Assembly (NCBI RefSeq): GCF_002419815.1
Contig: NZ_DIGV01000061.1
Coordinates: 38,671-102,670, forward strand
Length of the DNA stretch: 64,000 nucleotides
Source: Brevundimonas sp. UBA5713
GTDB lineage: Bacteria > Pseudomonadota > Alphaproteobacteria > Caulobacterales > Caulobacteraceae
Direction of reading: 5' to 3'
Shown here: positions 27,436 to 35,329 of the stretch, piece after piece
Numbering within the stretch: position 1 is the first letter of the stretch
Layout: every line of letters begins with the position of its first letter
The notes under the pieces: generated by a model
What the model was told of the DNA's origin: nothing
What the model saw: only the letters and a program-made list of their open reading frames with translations
Database searches by the model: none
Program-made: the position numbers and the translations under genes

Positions 27436-27461
27436 GACTTGTATAGAGATGAAATCAAGTC
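27436..27461. promoter_or_regulatory. Inverted repeat between receptor and LEH-like gene
   Basis: GACTTG and CAAGTC flank 14 bases in the divergent promoter region. The arms resemble the AGTCAAG repeats before the HxlR gene, so it may be a second operator class. Confidence 0.4.
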
Positions 27462-27499
27462 AGCGAGTTTTCGGAAATGATTACAACCCCGATTTCATC

Positions 27500-27516
27500 G
27501 CTTTCATAACCAGATG
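27500..27516 (+). promoter_or_regulatory. Island element 5, upstream of the LEH-like gene
   Basis: GCTTTCATAACCAGATG, read toward the gene, 27-43 bp before the start. It keeps CTTTCATAA and most of the AGAC end. Confidence 0.6.
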
Positions 27517-27542
27517 AATGATTTAGGGGAGGAGTACCACTT

Positions 27543-27944
27543 ATGAGTGATAAGGACCAAAAGAGCCTGGCGGTGGCCCGCGAGATGGTTCAGGCCTGGA
27601 ATGACCAGAACTGGGACAAGGTCGGCGAGCTGTTTGCGCCGGACGGTGTGCTGCACTCCATGATGCTGGATCCGATTGAGGGGCGTGAGGCTGTGGCCTC
27701 GCGAATCAAGGCTTTGGGCGCAGGTGTGTCTTGGATCGAGCTAGAGATCGAGCATATGGGCGTGATTGACGGTCGCGTCTACATGGAGCGCATGGACCGC
27801 TTTGTTTACAACGACCATCGCGGCAATGTGCCGGTCATGGGTGTGCTGGTCATCAATGACGATGGTCTGGTTCAGCTGTGGCGCGATTACTATGACCGCG
27901 CCCAGCTTCTTCGTGAAATGGGCGTAGACGACTTTACGCACTAA
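27543..27944 (+). CDS. NTF2-like protein with limonene-epoxide-hydrolase catalytic residues
   Basis: This 133-residue protein matches the limonene-1,2-epoxide hydrolase fold and, unlike the other NTF2-like proteins here, keeps its charged triad: Arg83 and Asp85 in MERMDRF and Asp115 in WRDYYD. The water-binding Tyr and Asn of the characterised enzyme do not appear to be conserved (LHSMML region). It could therefore hydrate an epoxide or isomerise a double bond. A strong ribosome-binding site (ggggagg) precedes it. It is divergent from the TonB receptor and carries its own copy of the island element. Confidence 0.78.
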   Translation: MSDKDQKSLAVAREMVQAWNDQNWDKVGELFAPDGVLHSMMLDPIEGREAVASRIKALGAGVSWIELEIEHMGVIDGRVYMERMDRFVYNDHRGNVPVMGVLVINDDGLVQLWRDYYDRAQLLREMGVDDFTH

Positions 27945-27950
27945 AACGAT

Positions 27951-27980
27951 TACTGGAGCGGGTTTAGACCCGCTCCAGTA
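27951..27980. terminator. Shared hairpin between converging genes
   Basis: TACTGGAGCGGGT, TTAG, ACCCGCTCCAGTA is a perfect 13-bp inverted repeat. Half of it lies inside the end of the thiolase gene, whose stop codon is in the loop. T-tracts are weak (TCGTTTT on the minus strand). Confidence 0.6.
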
Positions 27981-29169
27981 CCATGGCGGCCCCGACGCCG
28001 ACACCGCCTGTGGTGACAACCAGACCATGCTCGGCGTCTTTCACCTTCATGGCGTCCAACAGGGTGGTGAGCAGAATGGCACCGGATGCGCCCATGGGAT
28101 GACCCATGCCGAGGTGGCCGCCCAGCACATTGACCTTGTCCCAGTCAGGCTGACGCGACTGGGCAAACATGACGGGCACGGCGGCAAACGATTCCATAAA
28201 CTCGATGGCCCCCATATCCGACAGGCCAAGGCCCGCGCGAGCCAGCGCTGTGTCCATGGCCTGCAGGCCCGCAGTTAGCTGCAATACAGGGTCGCCTGAC
28301 ACATCGGCAAAGCTGCGGATGCGCGCGACCGGTTTCAGGCCATGGGCCTCTCCCGCCTCACGTGACCCGATCAAGGCCAGTCCGGCTCCGTCTGAAATGG
28401 GCGGGCAGTGGGCAATAGAGTGGATGTGTTCCACCGGTGCCAGATCGGGGTGGTGCTCGGCAGCAATGGCGTCAAAGCCGGCTTCGCCCATCTGGGCAAA
28501 CACTGGCGGCATGATGGCCAGTTTGGACCCGTCGCCGAAATCCCGGATATTTTCATCGTGGGCGAGGGCCACGCTGCCATCGCCCGCCATCACCGGAATG
28601 ACCCGATCGGCATAATGGCCCGCGGCCCAGGCTGCGGCTGCGCGGCGATGCGAGAGGAGGGTGATGTCGTCCAGAGCCTGACGCGAAATGCCGTGACGTG
28701 CCGCCAGCCAGTCGGCGGCCACCCCGACGGGCGTCCAGCCCATCCGGCGGGCCAGTGCCTGATCTTCGTAATAAGGGGCCTTGTCCTCAAGAAAGGGAAT
28801 GCGGGACATCGATTCAACGCCGCCGCCAAGCGCCAGTCGCGCTTCGCCCGTGATGACGCGACGCGCGCCTTCGATAACGGCGCTCAGGCCGGAGACGCAG
28901 AAATTGTTCAGTGTGGCAGCCGCCATCGTGTCGGGCAGGCCCGCTTGAACACGTGTCGCCAGAGCCAAATGTCCGCCTTGATCTCCGACCTGTGTGACGG
29001 CACCCAAAGCCAGAGTTTCGGCGGCAACGACGGCATCGCCGTTGCGGGCTTTGAGCGCATCGACCAGCGTGATTACTAATTGAGCTGGGGCGATATCGTT
29101 CAGGCCTCCGCCCGGGCGACCCTTGCCGCGCGGCGTGCGTACGGCATCGAAAATAAATACCTCTGACAT
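27964..29169 (-). CDS. Thiolase (acetyl-CoA C-acyltransferase), altered C-terminal motif
   Basis: This 401-residue protein is a classical-length thiolase: nucleophile Cys91 in LNNFCVSGL, the NEAF-like region replaced by MESFAAVPV, and histidine in GHLGMGHPMGASGA. The usual second cysteine motif (C-x-G-G-G-x-G) reads TTGGVGVG, so the general-acid cysteine seems to be threonine. It may be active only in the cleavage direction or act on unusual substrates. ATG at 29169 is preferred over 29172 because it is better spaced from GAGGGG. The gene ends inside a shared hairpin and has an island element upstream. Confidence 0.88.
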   Translation of the reverse strand: MSEVFIFDAVRTPRGKGRPGGGLNDIAPAQLVITLVDALKARNGDAVVAAETLALGAVTQVGDQGGHLALATRVQAGLPDTMAAATLNNFCVSGLSAVIEGARRVITGEARLALGGGVESMSRIPFLEDKAPYYEDQALARRMGWTPVGVAADWLAARHGISRQALDDITLLSHRRAAAAWAAGHYADRVIPVMAGDGSVALAHDENIRDFGDGSKLAIMPPVFAQMGEAGFDAIAAEHHPDLAPVEHIHSIAHCPPISDGAGLALIGSREAGEAHGLKPVARIRSFADVSGDPVLQLTAGLQAMDTALARAGLGLSDMGAIEFMESFAAVPVMFAQSRQPDWDKVNVLGGHLGMGHPMGASGAILLTTLLDAMKVKDAEHGLVVTTGGVGVGAAMVLERV

Positions 29170-29198
29170 CATCCCCTCAATGTCCTGATTTCACCGTA

Positions 29199-29215
29199 AG
29201 TCTTATTGAGCAAGC
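29199..29215 (-). promoter_or_regulatory. Island element 6, upstream of the second thiolase
   Basis: Read toward the gene: GCTTGCTCAATAAGACT, 30-46 bp before the start at 29169. It differs from elements 3 and 4 at three of the sixteen core positions. Confidence 0.7.
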
Positions 29216-29312
29216 TATCGAGTTTGATGGGGAGTGCAAGCGTCGAGAGGCGGTTCCGATAGCCAGCTCAAGGTCGCCGTATCGCTGTTCGATAAATAGA
29301 TTAGCAAATCAA

Positions 29313-29325
29313 TGTTCGGCGAACA
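29313..29325. promoter_or_regulatory. Palindrome upstream of the second TonB receptor
   Basis: TGTTCG-G-CGAACA is a perfect 6-bp inverted repeat around one base. It is a plausible operator for the receptor gene 208 bp downstream. No other copy was noticed in front of a gene here. Confidence 0.4.
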
Positions 29326-29532
29326 TAAGACTAAACGTTACAGCAATGACACAATACAAGGCAAAATCTCGCTGATTTTCCGAGTTAGGCAAAAATGTGC
29401 CTTTCAGCTTAGCGGCAAGCCCTTTAAGGCCGAATCTGTTCCAGTGTTCGCTGGTCCGTGGTGTGTGACCCTTGGGTGGTGAAAAATTCCAACACAACCG
29501 CAGGGGGAGTGCGATTTTTAGGAGGGGATCTC

Positions 29533-32481
29533 TTGAAGAAGGGATTTATGCGCGAAGCTTTGCTGGCTTCGACGATCATCGGGGGCGTGGCTCTGACGGG
29601 CCTGGCAGTGACCCCGGCAGTTGCTCAAACGGCTGAACAAGAAACCACCGAAGTCCAGTCCATCGTCGTGACCGGCTCGCGTATTCGCCAGCCGGGCTAT
29701 GAGGCTTCGAGCCCGATTTCGTCGGTGGGGGCCGAAGAAATCTCGTTCAAGCAACCGGCTGCTGTTGAAGAGCTGGTCAAAGAACTGCCGGCATCGGTTC
29801 CGGCCGTCGGCACCGGCACCAACAACGGTTCGGGCGGCGGTGCAACCGTCAACCTGCGTGGTCTGGGTTCCAACCGTACGCTGGTTCTGATCAACGGCCG
29901 TCGCGTGGTGCCGTTCAACATGTCGGGTGTTGTCGACACCAACGTGATCCCGGTCGCCCTGGTTGACCGTATCGACGTGGTTTCGGGCGGTGCCTCGGCT
30001 GTGTACGGCGCTGACGCCGTGGCTGGTGTTGTGAACTTTGTTCTGAAGAACAATTTCGAAGGCATCGAACTGGCCACTTCGTACGGCCTGTCGGAAGAGA
30101 ACGACGCCATCCGTCGCAAGGTCGACCTGACCCTGGGTGGCAACTTCGCTGAAGATCGCGGTAACGCCGTGGTCAGCTTCGGCTACACCAAGACCGATCC
30201 GCTGTATCAGGCCGACCGTCCGTGGGGCCTGGTGGCTCGCGACTCGAAGACCGGCAATCCGCTGGGTTCGGGCACCTCGGTTCCGGGCCGCTTCGGCACC
30301 AACCCGGTTGCAGGCGGTATCGCTCTGCCGCGGAACGCCGAGCTGAATCCGGCCACCGGCGCGCTGATCGGTGCTGATGACCCCGCCTACAACTCGGCTG
30401 GTTACAACTACAACCCGTTCAACTTCTACCAAACGCCTCTGAAGCGTTACCAGGTGAACGCTCTGGGTTCGTACCGCATCAATTCGGCGGCTGAAGTCTA
30501 TTCGCAGGTGATGTTCGTCAACAGCGAGGTCCGTACGGCTCTGGCACCGTCGGGCACCTTCGCCAACACCTACGATGTGCCGATCGGCAATCCGTTCATT
30601 CCCGATGCCATGCGTCAGCAACTGTGCGACGCCCGCGGCATCAGCGCTGCGACCTGCGTTCCGGGCGCTGCTGGCAACACCATCGTTCCGCTGATGGTCA
30701 ACCGCCGCTTCTCGGAGTGGGGTGATCGTCAATCGAGCTTCGAAAACAACACCTTCCAGATCACTGCTGGTGTCCGTGGCGACATCAACGAAAACTGGAA
30801 CTACGACGTCTACGCCTCGCACGGCGAGACCGAGATGCTGTCGAACCGCATCAGCTGGGGTTCGCTGTCGAAGCTGCGCAACGCGCTGAACACTGTTTCG
30901 GCGACCGAGTGTCTGGCTCCGGGTGCTACCACGGCGATCGCCGGATGCGTGCCGATGAACGTGTTCGGTCCGGAAGGCTCGATCTCGCAAGAAGCCCTGA
31001 ACTACATCGACCTGTCGTCGATGGTTAAGACCACCGTCGTGCAAGACGTGGCCTCGGCCTCGGTGTCGGGTTCGCTGCCGGAACAGTTCGCCAGCCCGTG
31101 GGCTGACCGTCCGATCGCTGCAGCGTTCGGTGTGGAATGGCGTCGTTCGTCGGCAGGCGTGAGCTCGGATGCTCCGGCTCAGCTCAACGGCGAAGTTCTG
31201 GGCACCGGTGCCCCGAGCCCGGACTCATTCGGCGAGTTCGAAATGCGTGAAGCCTTCGGTGAGCTGTCGGTGCCCGTCATCGCCAACATGCCGTTCGCCC
31301 ACAGCGTGAACCTGGAACTGGGTTACCGCTACACCGAGTTCGAGGCCGGTGGCACCAAGAACGACTACGGCAGCTACAAGTTCGGTGGTGACTGGTCGCC
31401 GATCGAAGACCTGCGTATCCGTGCCATGTACCAACGCGCGACCCGTTCGCCGAACATCAGCGAACTGTTCAGCCCGGAAGTGACCGGTCTGGGCAACGCC
31501 GCTATCGATCCTTGCCAAGGCAACCTGATCAACGCTGCTGAGGCCAACACGGCTGGCACGCTGTCGAACCTGTGCCGCCTGACCGGCGTCATGCCGGGTG
31601 CGATCGGCTACGTCGCAGAGCCGAACTCCGGCCAGGTCAACACCCTGACCGGCGGTAATCTGGCCCTCGGCCCAGAAGAAGCCGACACGATCACCGTGGG
31701 TGCCGTGTGGCAGCCGGCTTTCGTTCCGAGCCTGCGTCTGAGCCTGGACTACTACGACATCAAGCTGGACAAGACGATCAGCCGCAACTCGATCGCGGAC
31801 GTGATTGAAGGCTGCTACAGCGCCGATCTGAACCCGGGTCTGACCTTCAACGAGTTCTGCTCGCAGATCTTCCGTAACACGGCCAATGGCTCGCTGAACG
31901 GTGTTGAAGCCAAGGGCATCGCTCGTCCGTCGGCCAACCTCGGTCAAGAGCGCGTGTCGGGCTTCGACGTTGCCGCAAACTATCGCGTCAACCTGGACGA
32001 CTACGGCTTCGAAAACGCTGGCCGTATCGACCTGAGCATGAACGGTAACTACGTTACCCGTAATGACTCGCAGCCGACCCCGAACGCTCTGAACCGCGAC
32101 TGCGTGGGCTACTATTCGACCTCGTGCGGCGAACCCCGCATGAAGTATCGTCTGAACTCGCGCGCGACGTGGTCGAAGGACGACTACACCGTCTCGCTGG
32201 CCTGGCGTCACCTGGCTGACGTCGAAGTCGAGCCGATTTCGGGCACCTGGTACGCCCCGTACGCCAAGATCGGTTCGTACAACTACTTCGACCTGAGCGG
32301 CCGTTGGAACATCACCGACACCGTCCAAGTCACGGCAACCGTCGCCAACCTGTTCGACGAAGCGCCGCCGGAAGTGGGTTCGAGCATCGGTTCGACCTCG
32401 ACCAACAACGGTAACACCTTCCCGCAAACCTACGATGTGGTGGGCCGTTACTATACCTTCGGTCTGCGCCTGCGCTTCTAA
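29533..32481 (+). CDS. Large TonB-dependent receptor
   Basis: About 982 residues. I chose the TTG at 29533 because the ribosome-binding site AGGAGGGG lies five bases before it and it adds the basic start MKKGFMREALL to the signal peptide, which ends in AVAQ; ATG 29548 is the alternative. The plug carries IVVTGSRIRQPGYEASSP and LRGLGSNRTLVLINGRRV, then GGASAVYGADAVAGVVNF, typical of the large Caulobacteria/Xanthomonas receptors. The barrel ends in YYTFGLRLRF. Codon use is strongly biased to ctg, gtt and aac, unlike its neighbours, which suggests high expression. Confidence 0.92.
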   Translation: MKKGFMREALLASTIIGGVALTGLAVTPAVAQTAEQETTEVQSIVVTGSRIRQPGYEASSPISSVGAEEISFKQPAAVEELVKELPASVPAVGTGTNNGSGGGATVNLRGLGSNRTLVLINGRRVVPFNMSGVVDTNVIPVALVDRIDVVSGGASAVYGADAVAGVVNFVLKNNFEGIELATSYGLSEENDAIRRKVDLTLGGNFAEDRGNAVVSFGYTKTDPLYQADRPWGLVARDSKTGNPLGSGTSVPGRFGTNPVAGGIALPRNAELNPATGALIGADDPAYNSAGYNYNPFNFYQTPLKRYQVNALGSYRINSAAEVYSQVMFVNSEVRTALAPSGTFANTYDVPIGNPFIPDAMRQQLCDARGISAATCVPGAAGNTIVPLMVNRRFSEWGDRQSSFENNTFQITAGVRGDINENWNYDVYASHGETEMLSNRISWGSLSKLRNALNTVSATECLAPGATTAIAGCVPMNVFGPEGSISQEALNYIDLSSMVKTTVVQDVASASVSGSLPEQFASPWADRPIAAAFGVEWRRSSAGVSSDAPAQLNGEVLGTGAPSPDSFGEFEMREAFGELSVPVIANMPFAHSVNLELGYRYTEFEAGGTKNDYGSYKFGGDWSPIEDLRIRAMYQRATRSPNISELFSPEVTGLGNAAIDPCQGNLINAAEANTAGTLSNLCRLTGVMPGAIGYVAEPNSGQVNTLTGGNLALGPEEADTITVGAVWQPAFVPSLRLSLDYYDIKLDKTISRNSIADVIEGCYSADLNPGLTFNEFCSQIFRNTANGSLNGVEAKGIARPSANLGQERVSGFDVAANYRVNLDDYGFENAGRIDLSMNGNYVTRNDSQPTPNALNRDCVGYYSTSCGEPRMKYRLNSRATWSKDDYTVSLAWRHLADVEVEPISGTWYAPYAKIGSYNYFDLSGRWNITDTVQVTATVANLFDEAPPEVGSSIGSTSTNNGNTFPQTYDVVGRYYTFGLRLRF

Positions 32482-32504
32482 TCGCAGTCTAGACTGAACG
32501 AAGA

Positions 32505-32537
32505 GGGGCGGAGGGCCATGGCCTTCCGCCCTTTTTT
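32505..32537 (+). terminator. Rho-independent terminator of the large receptor gene
   Basis: GGGCGGAGGGC, CATG, GCCTTCCGCCC forms a stem with one mismatch, followed by TTTTTTG. Confidence 0.85.
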
Positions 32538-32564
32538 GTGGTCGATGCGCGAATTCCTCTAGTC

Positions 32565-32581
32565 AGTCCTGTTGAGCAAGT
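32565..32581 (+). promoter_or_regulatory. Island element 7, upstream of the MFS transporter
   Basis: AGTCCTGTTGAGCAAGT on the plus strand, the reverse orientation relative to its gene and 81-97 bp before the start. It differs from element 6 at three of 17 positions. Confidence 0.6.
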
Positions 32582-32661
32582 TACAGTGCAGGCGCTGTTC
32601 GAGGTGCCATATGCACCGCCAAGAGTGCGTTGCTCGAACCGCGCTTGAGGGGAGAGTGAGT

Positions 32662-33954
32662 ATGAGCCAACAGGCCGAGGCCGCACCGAAAAAGGTCGGC
32701 GTATATCCCTATGTGGTCGTTCTGATCCTGGGGCTGGTTTACACCTTCAACTATCTGGACCGGCAGATTCTCGCCATTCTGGCCGAACCCATCAAGGCCG
32801 AGCTGAACTTGACCGACACCCAGATCGGCATGGTGTCGGGCCTGATGTTTGCGCTGTTCTATACGGTGTTCGGTATCCCCATCGCTTGGCTGGCTGACCG
32901 TAGCCACCGCGTCGGCATTGTGGCCGCGGCCTGTATGATGTGGAGCGTATTCTGCGGCCTATGCGGTCTGGCCCAGAACTATGTGCATCTGGTGCTGGCG
33001 CGGATCGGTGTCGGCATCGGCGAGGCCGGTGGCGCATCGCCGTCCATGTCTGTGATCTCTGACTATTTCCCGCCGCACAAGCGGGGCGGGGCCATTGGCC
33101 TGTTCTCGCTGGGCGTACCGCTGGGGGCGACGATTGGCGTAGCCTTCGGGGCGTGGGTGGCGGCCCACTATGGCTGGCGCCAGGCCTTTGTGGCCGTGGC
33201 CATCCCGGGTGTGGTGCTGAGCCTGTTGCTGCTGTTTATCGTGCGTGAGCCGAAGCGCGGTCGCTACGATCCGCCCGCCGAGGCGCAGGCCAAGCCCGCC
33301 TCTATCGCTGAATGCATCCGCACCTATGTGCGCACTCCAACCCTGTCGCTGCTGCTGCTGGCTGCGGGCACATACAGCTTTGTTTTCAACGCCTTTGCGG
33401 CGTGGGCTCCGGCACTCCTTCTGCGGGCCAAAGGCGCGAGCATGGCCGACATCAGCATGTGGTACAGCTTGGTGTTCGGCCTGGCCATGGCTGTGGGCAT
33501 GTTCGGTAGCGGCTTTCTGGCCGACCGCTTTGCCCAGAAGAAACCCAGCGCCTATGCCATCCTTCCCGCGTGGGCCTTGGCCATCGGCGTGCCTTTCTTC
33601 ATCGCAGGCGTGATGGCTCCATCGTGGCCTGTAGCACTGGGCCTTCTGGCGATCCCCATGGCCATGAACATGATGTTCGTCGCTCCCGGCTTTGCCATCT
33701 GTCAGAACGTGGCACCGGCCAATCAGCGCGCGACTATTTCGTCCATTCTGATGCTGGTGAATAATCTGGTCGGCATGGGTCTGGGCCCGTTGTTCGTCGG
33801 TGCGCTGAGCCAGTATTTCAGCAATGACATGGACAGCGGTGCGGCGCTGACCAAGGCCATGCTGTTCGTCGCGCCCTTTTATATTCCGGCCATCGGGGCG
33901 CTCATCCTCGTGGCGCGGGCGTTGGACAAGAGGCACAAGGCCTCTATGGCCTGA
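32662..33954 (+). CDS. MFS transporter
   Basis: This 430-residue protein has 12 membrane segments and the MFS loop motif as GIPIAWLADRSHRVG after segment 2. The first segment contains FNYLDRQILAILAEPIK, typical of the spinster/hexuronate/aromatic-acid group (D-R-Q in helix 1). The ATG at 32662 has ribosome-binding site GAGGGGAG; the frame upstream looks non-coding. It is likely the inner-membrane step for the substrate taken up by the TonB receptor, as suggested by the shared element upstream. Substrate not readable. Confidence 0.88.
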   Translation: MSQQAEAAPKKVGVYPYVVVLILGLVYTFNYLDRQILAILAEPIKAELNLTDTQIGMVSGLMFALFYTVFGIPIAWLADRSHRVGIVAAACMMWSVFCGLCGLAQNYVHLVLARIGVGIGEAGGASPSMSVISDYFPPHKRGGAIGLFSLGVPLGATIGVAFGAWVAAHYGWRQAFVAVAIPGVVLSLLLLFIVREPKRGRYDPPAEAQAKPASIAECIRTYVRTPTLSLLLLAAGTYSFVFNAFAAWAPALLLRAKGASMADISMWYSLVFGLAMAVGMFGSGFLADRFAQKKPSAYAILPAWALAIGVPFFIAGVMAPSWPVALGLLAIPMAMNMMFVAPGFAICQNVAPANQRATISSILMLVNNLVGMGLGPLFVGALSQYFSNDMDSGAALTKAMLFVAPFYIPAIGALILVARALDKRHKASMA

Positions 33955-34041
33955 GGCTTGCTCTTGCATAGGTTTGTCCCGAAGCTGCGCGCGGGAGTAG
34001 GGCGCGGCGGATTCGCTGCGCCAGCGTAGAGGGACGAACCT

Positions 34042-35325
34042 ATGAGCGATGCCGCGCCGACGCCGGTCAAGGCCGGATGGATCCGCCGATACTGGCTGGA
34101 CGTACCCTTGTGGCGTCGCATTCTTATCGGCTTGGTGCTCGGCATTATCGTCGGTCTGTTGCTCAAGGAACGGGCCGCCGATCTGAAATGGATCGGCGAC
34201 ATATTCGTTCGTCTCATCCGTATGCTGGTGGTGCCGCTGATCTTTGTGACCGTGGCAGGGGGCGTAGCCTCCATGGGCGATCCGGCCAGACTGGGACGGA
34301 TCGGCGGGCGCACCATGATCCTCTATTTCAGCTTGATGGTTGTAGGCTCTGCGGTGGGGCTGAGCGTCGGCAGTCTGATCCGGCCCGGCGATGGCGTGGA
34401 TCTTAGCGGCGTGGTGCCCCAGACCATGGGCGAAGCCAAACCGCTGGGGCAGGCGCTGATGGAGATCATCCCGCTCAATCCCATTGCGGCATTGGCGGCG
34501 GGCGAAACCCTGTCAGTCATCTTCTTTGCCGTTCTGGTGGGCATGGGTCTGCTGTTCGTGGGCGAGGAAGGCAAGCCGCTAAAAGCGGTCATCCAGTCGG
34601 CATCCTCGGTCATGCTGAAACTGGTCTACTTCGTCATGGAGGTGGCTCCGTTCGGCGTGTTCGCCCTGATTGCGTGGGTCGTGGGCACCAGCGGACCGGC
34701 AGCATTCATCAACATCTTTAAACTGGCCATCTGTGTGGTGATTGGCTGCGCCATTCAGACGCTGCTCATCCATGGCGGGCTGATAAAGCTGCTGGCGCGC
34801 CTGCCGGTGCGGCCATTCTTTCGCGACATCGGCGATGCGGTGATGGTGGCGCTGTCGACCTCTTCGTCGTCGGCGACACTGCCGGTGGCCATGCGGGTGG
34901 CACAGCGCAATCTGGGGGTCAGCCCCGCTGTGGCCTCGACCGTTCTGCCGCTGGGCGTGACGCTTAGCATGGATGGCACGGCGCTGTATGTCGGCCTGCT
35001 GGCGACGTTTTCGGCGCAGGTGTTCGGCGTGGACCTACAGTTGGTGGACTATCTGGCCATCATGGCGGTGACGACTCTGGTGGCGCTGGGCACGGCACCG
35101 GTGCCATCGGCCTCGCTGTTCCTGTTGGCGGCGGTGCTGTCGGTGATCGGGCTGGGGCCGGAGCAGACAGCCCTGATCGTCGGCTTTATCCTGCCGTTCG
35201 ACCGTCCTTTGGACATGCTGCGCACTGTGCCAAACTGTACGTCGGACCTGTCTGTCTGTGTGGTCGTCGCCCAATGGGAAGGCGATCTGGACATGGACAG
35301 CTATCTGGCAGCGCCGGTGGAGTGA
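34042..35325 (+). CDS. Dicarboxylate/amino acid:cation symporter (DAACS family)
   Basis: This 427-residue membrane protein is a glutamate/aspartate/C4-dicarboxylate symporter of the GltP/DctA type. The serine-rich loop STSSSSATLPVAM near residue 270 and the motif LSMDGTALYVGLLATF near 312 are the substrate and cation-binding elements of the family. Eight membrane helices plus two re-entrant loops fit its length. It is followed four bases later by the cytochrome gene, whose ATG lies close behind the stop, so the two are probably cotranscribed. Confidence 0.92.
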   Translation: MSDAAPTPVKAGWIRRYWLDVPLWRRILIGLVLGIIVGLLLKERAADLKWIGDIFVRLIRMLVVPLIFVTVAGGVASMGDPARLGRIGGRTMILYFSLMVVGSAVGLSVGSLIRPGDGVDLSGVVPQTMGEAKPLGQALMEIIPLNPIAALAAGETLSVIFFAVLVGMGLLFVGEEGKPLKAVIQSASSVMLKLVYFVMEVAPFGVFALIAWVVGTSGPAAFINIFKLAICVVIGCAIQTLLIHGGLIKLLARLPVRPFFRDIGDAVMVALSTSSSSATLPVAMRVAQRNLGVSPAVASTVLPLGVTLSMDGTALYVGLLATFSAQVFGVDLQLVDYLAIMAVTTLVALGTAPVPSASLFLLAAVLSVIGLGPEQTALIVGFILPFDRPLDMLRTVPNCTSDLSVCVVVAQWEGDLDMDSYLAAPVE

Positions 35326-35329
35326 CGAG

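Larger units (their letters stand above)
29170..29532. other. 363-bp divergent promoter region
   Basis: The region lies between the thiolase and the second TonB receptor and holds no gene I can support. It contains island element 6 at 29199-29215 and a palindrome TGTTCGGCGAACA at 29313-29325. A long AT-richer stretch (29290-29400) should contain the promoter and leader of the highly expressed-looking receptor. Confidence 0.6.

Noticed and set aside
33963..33978. CTTGCATAGGTTTGTC before the symporter gene
   Set aside because: Only CTTGCATA agrees with the island element; the conserved AGAC half is missing, so it was not counted.
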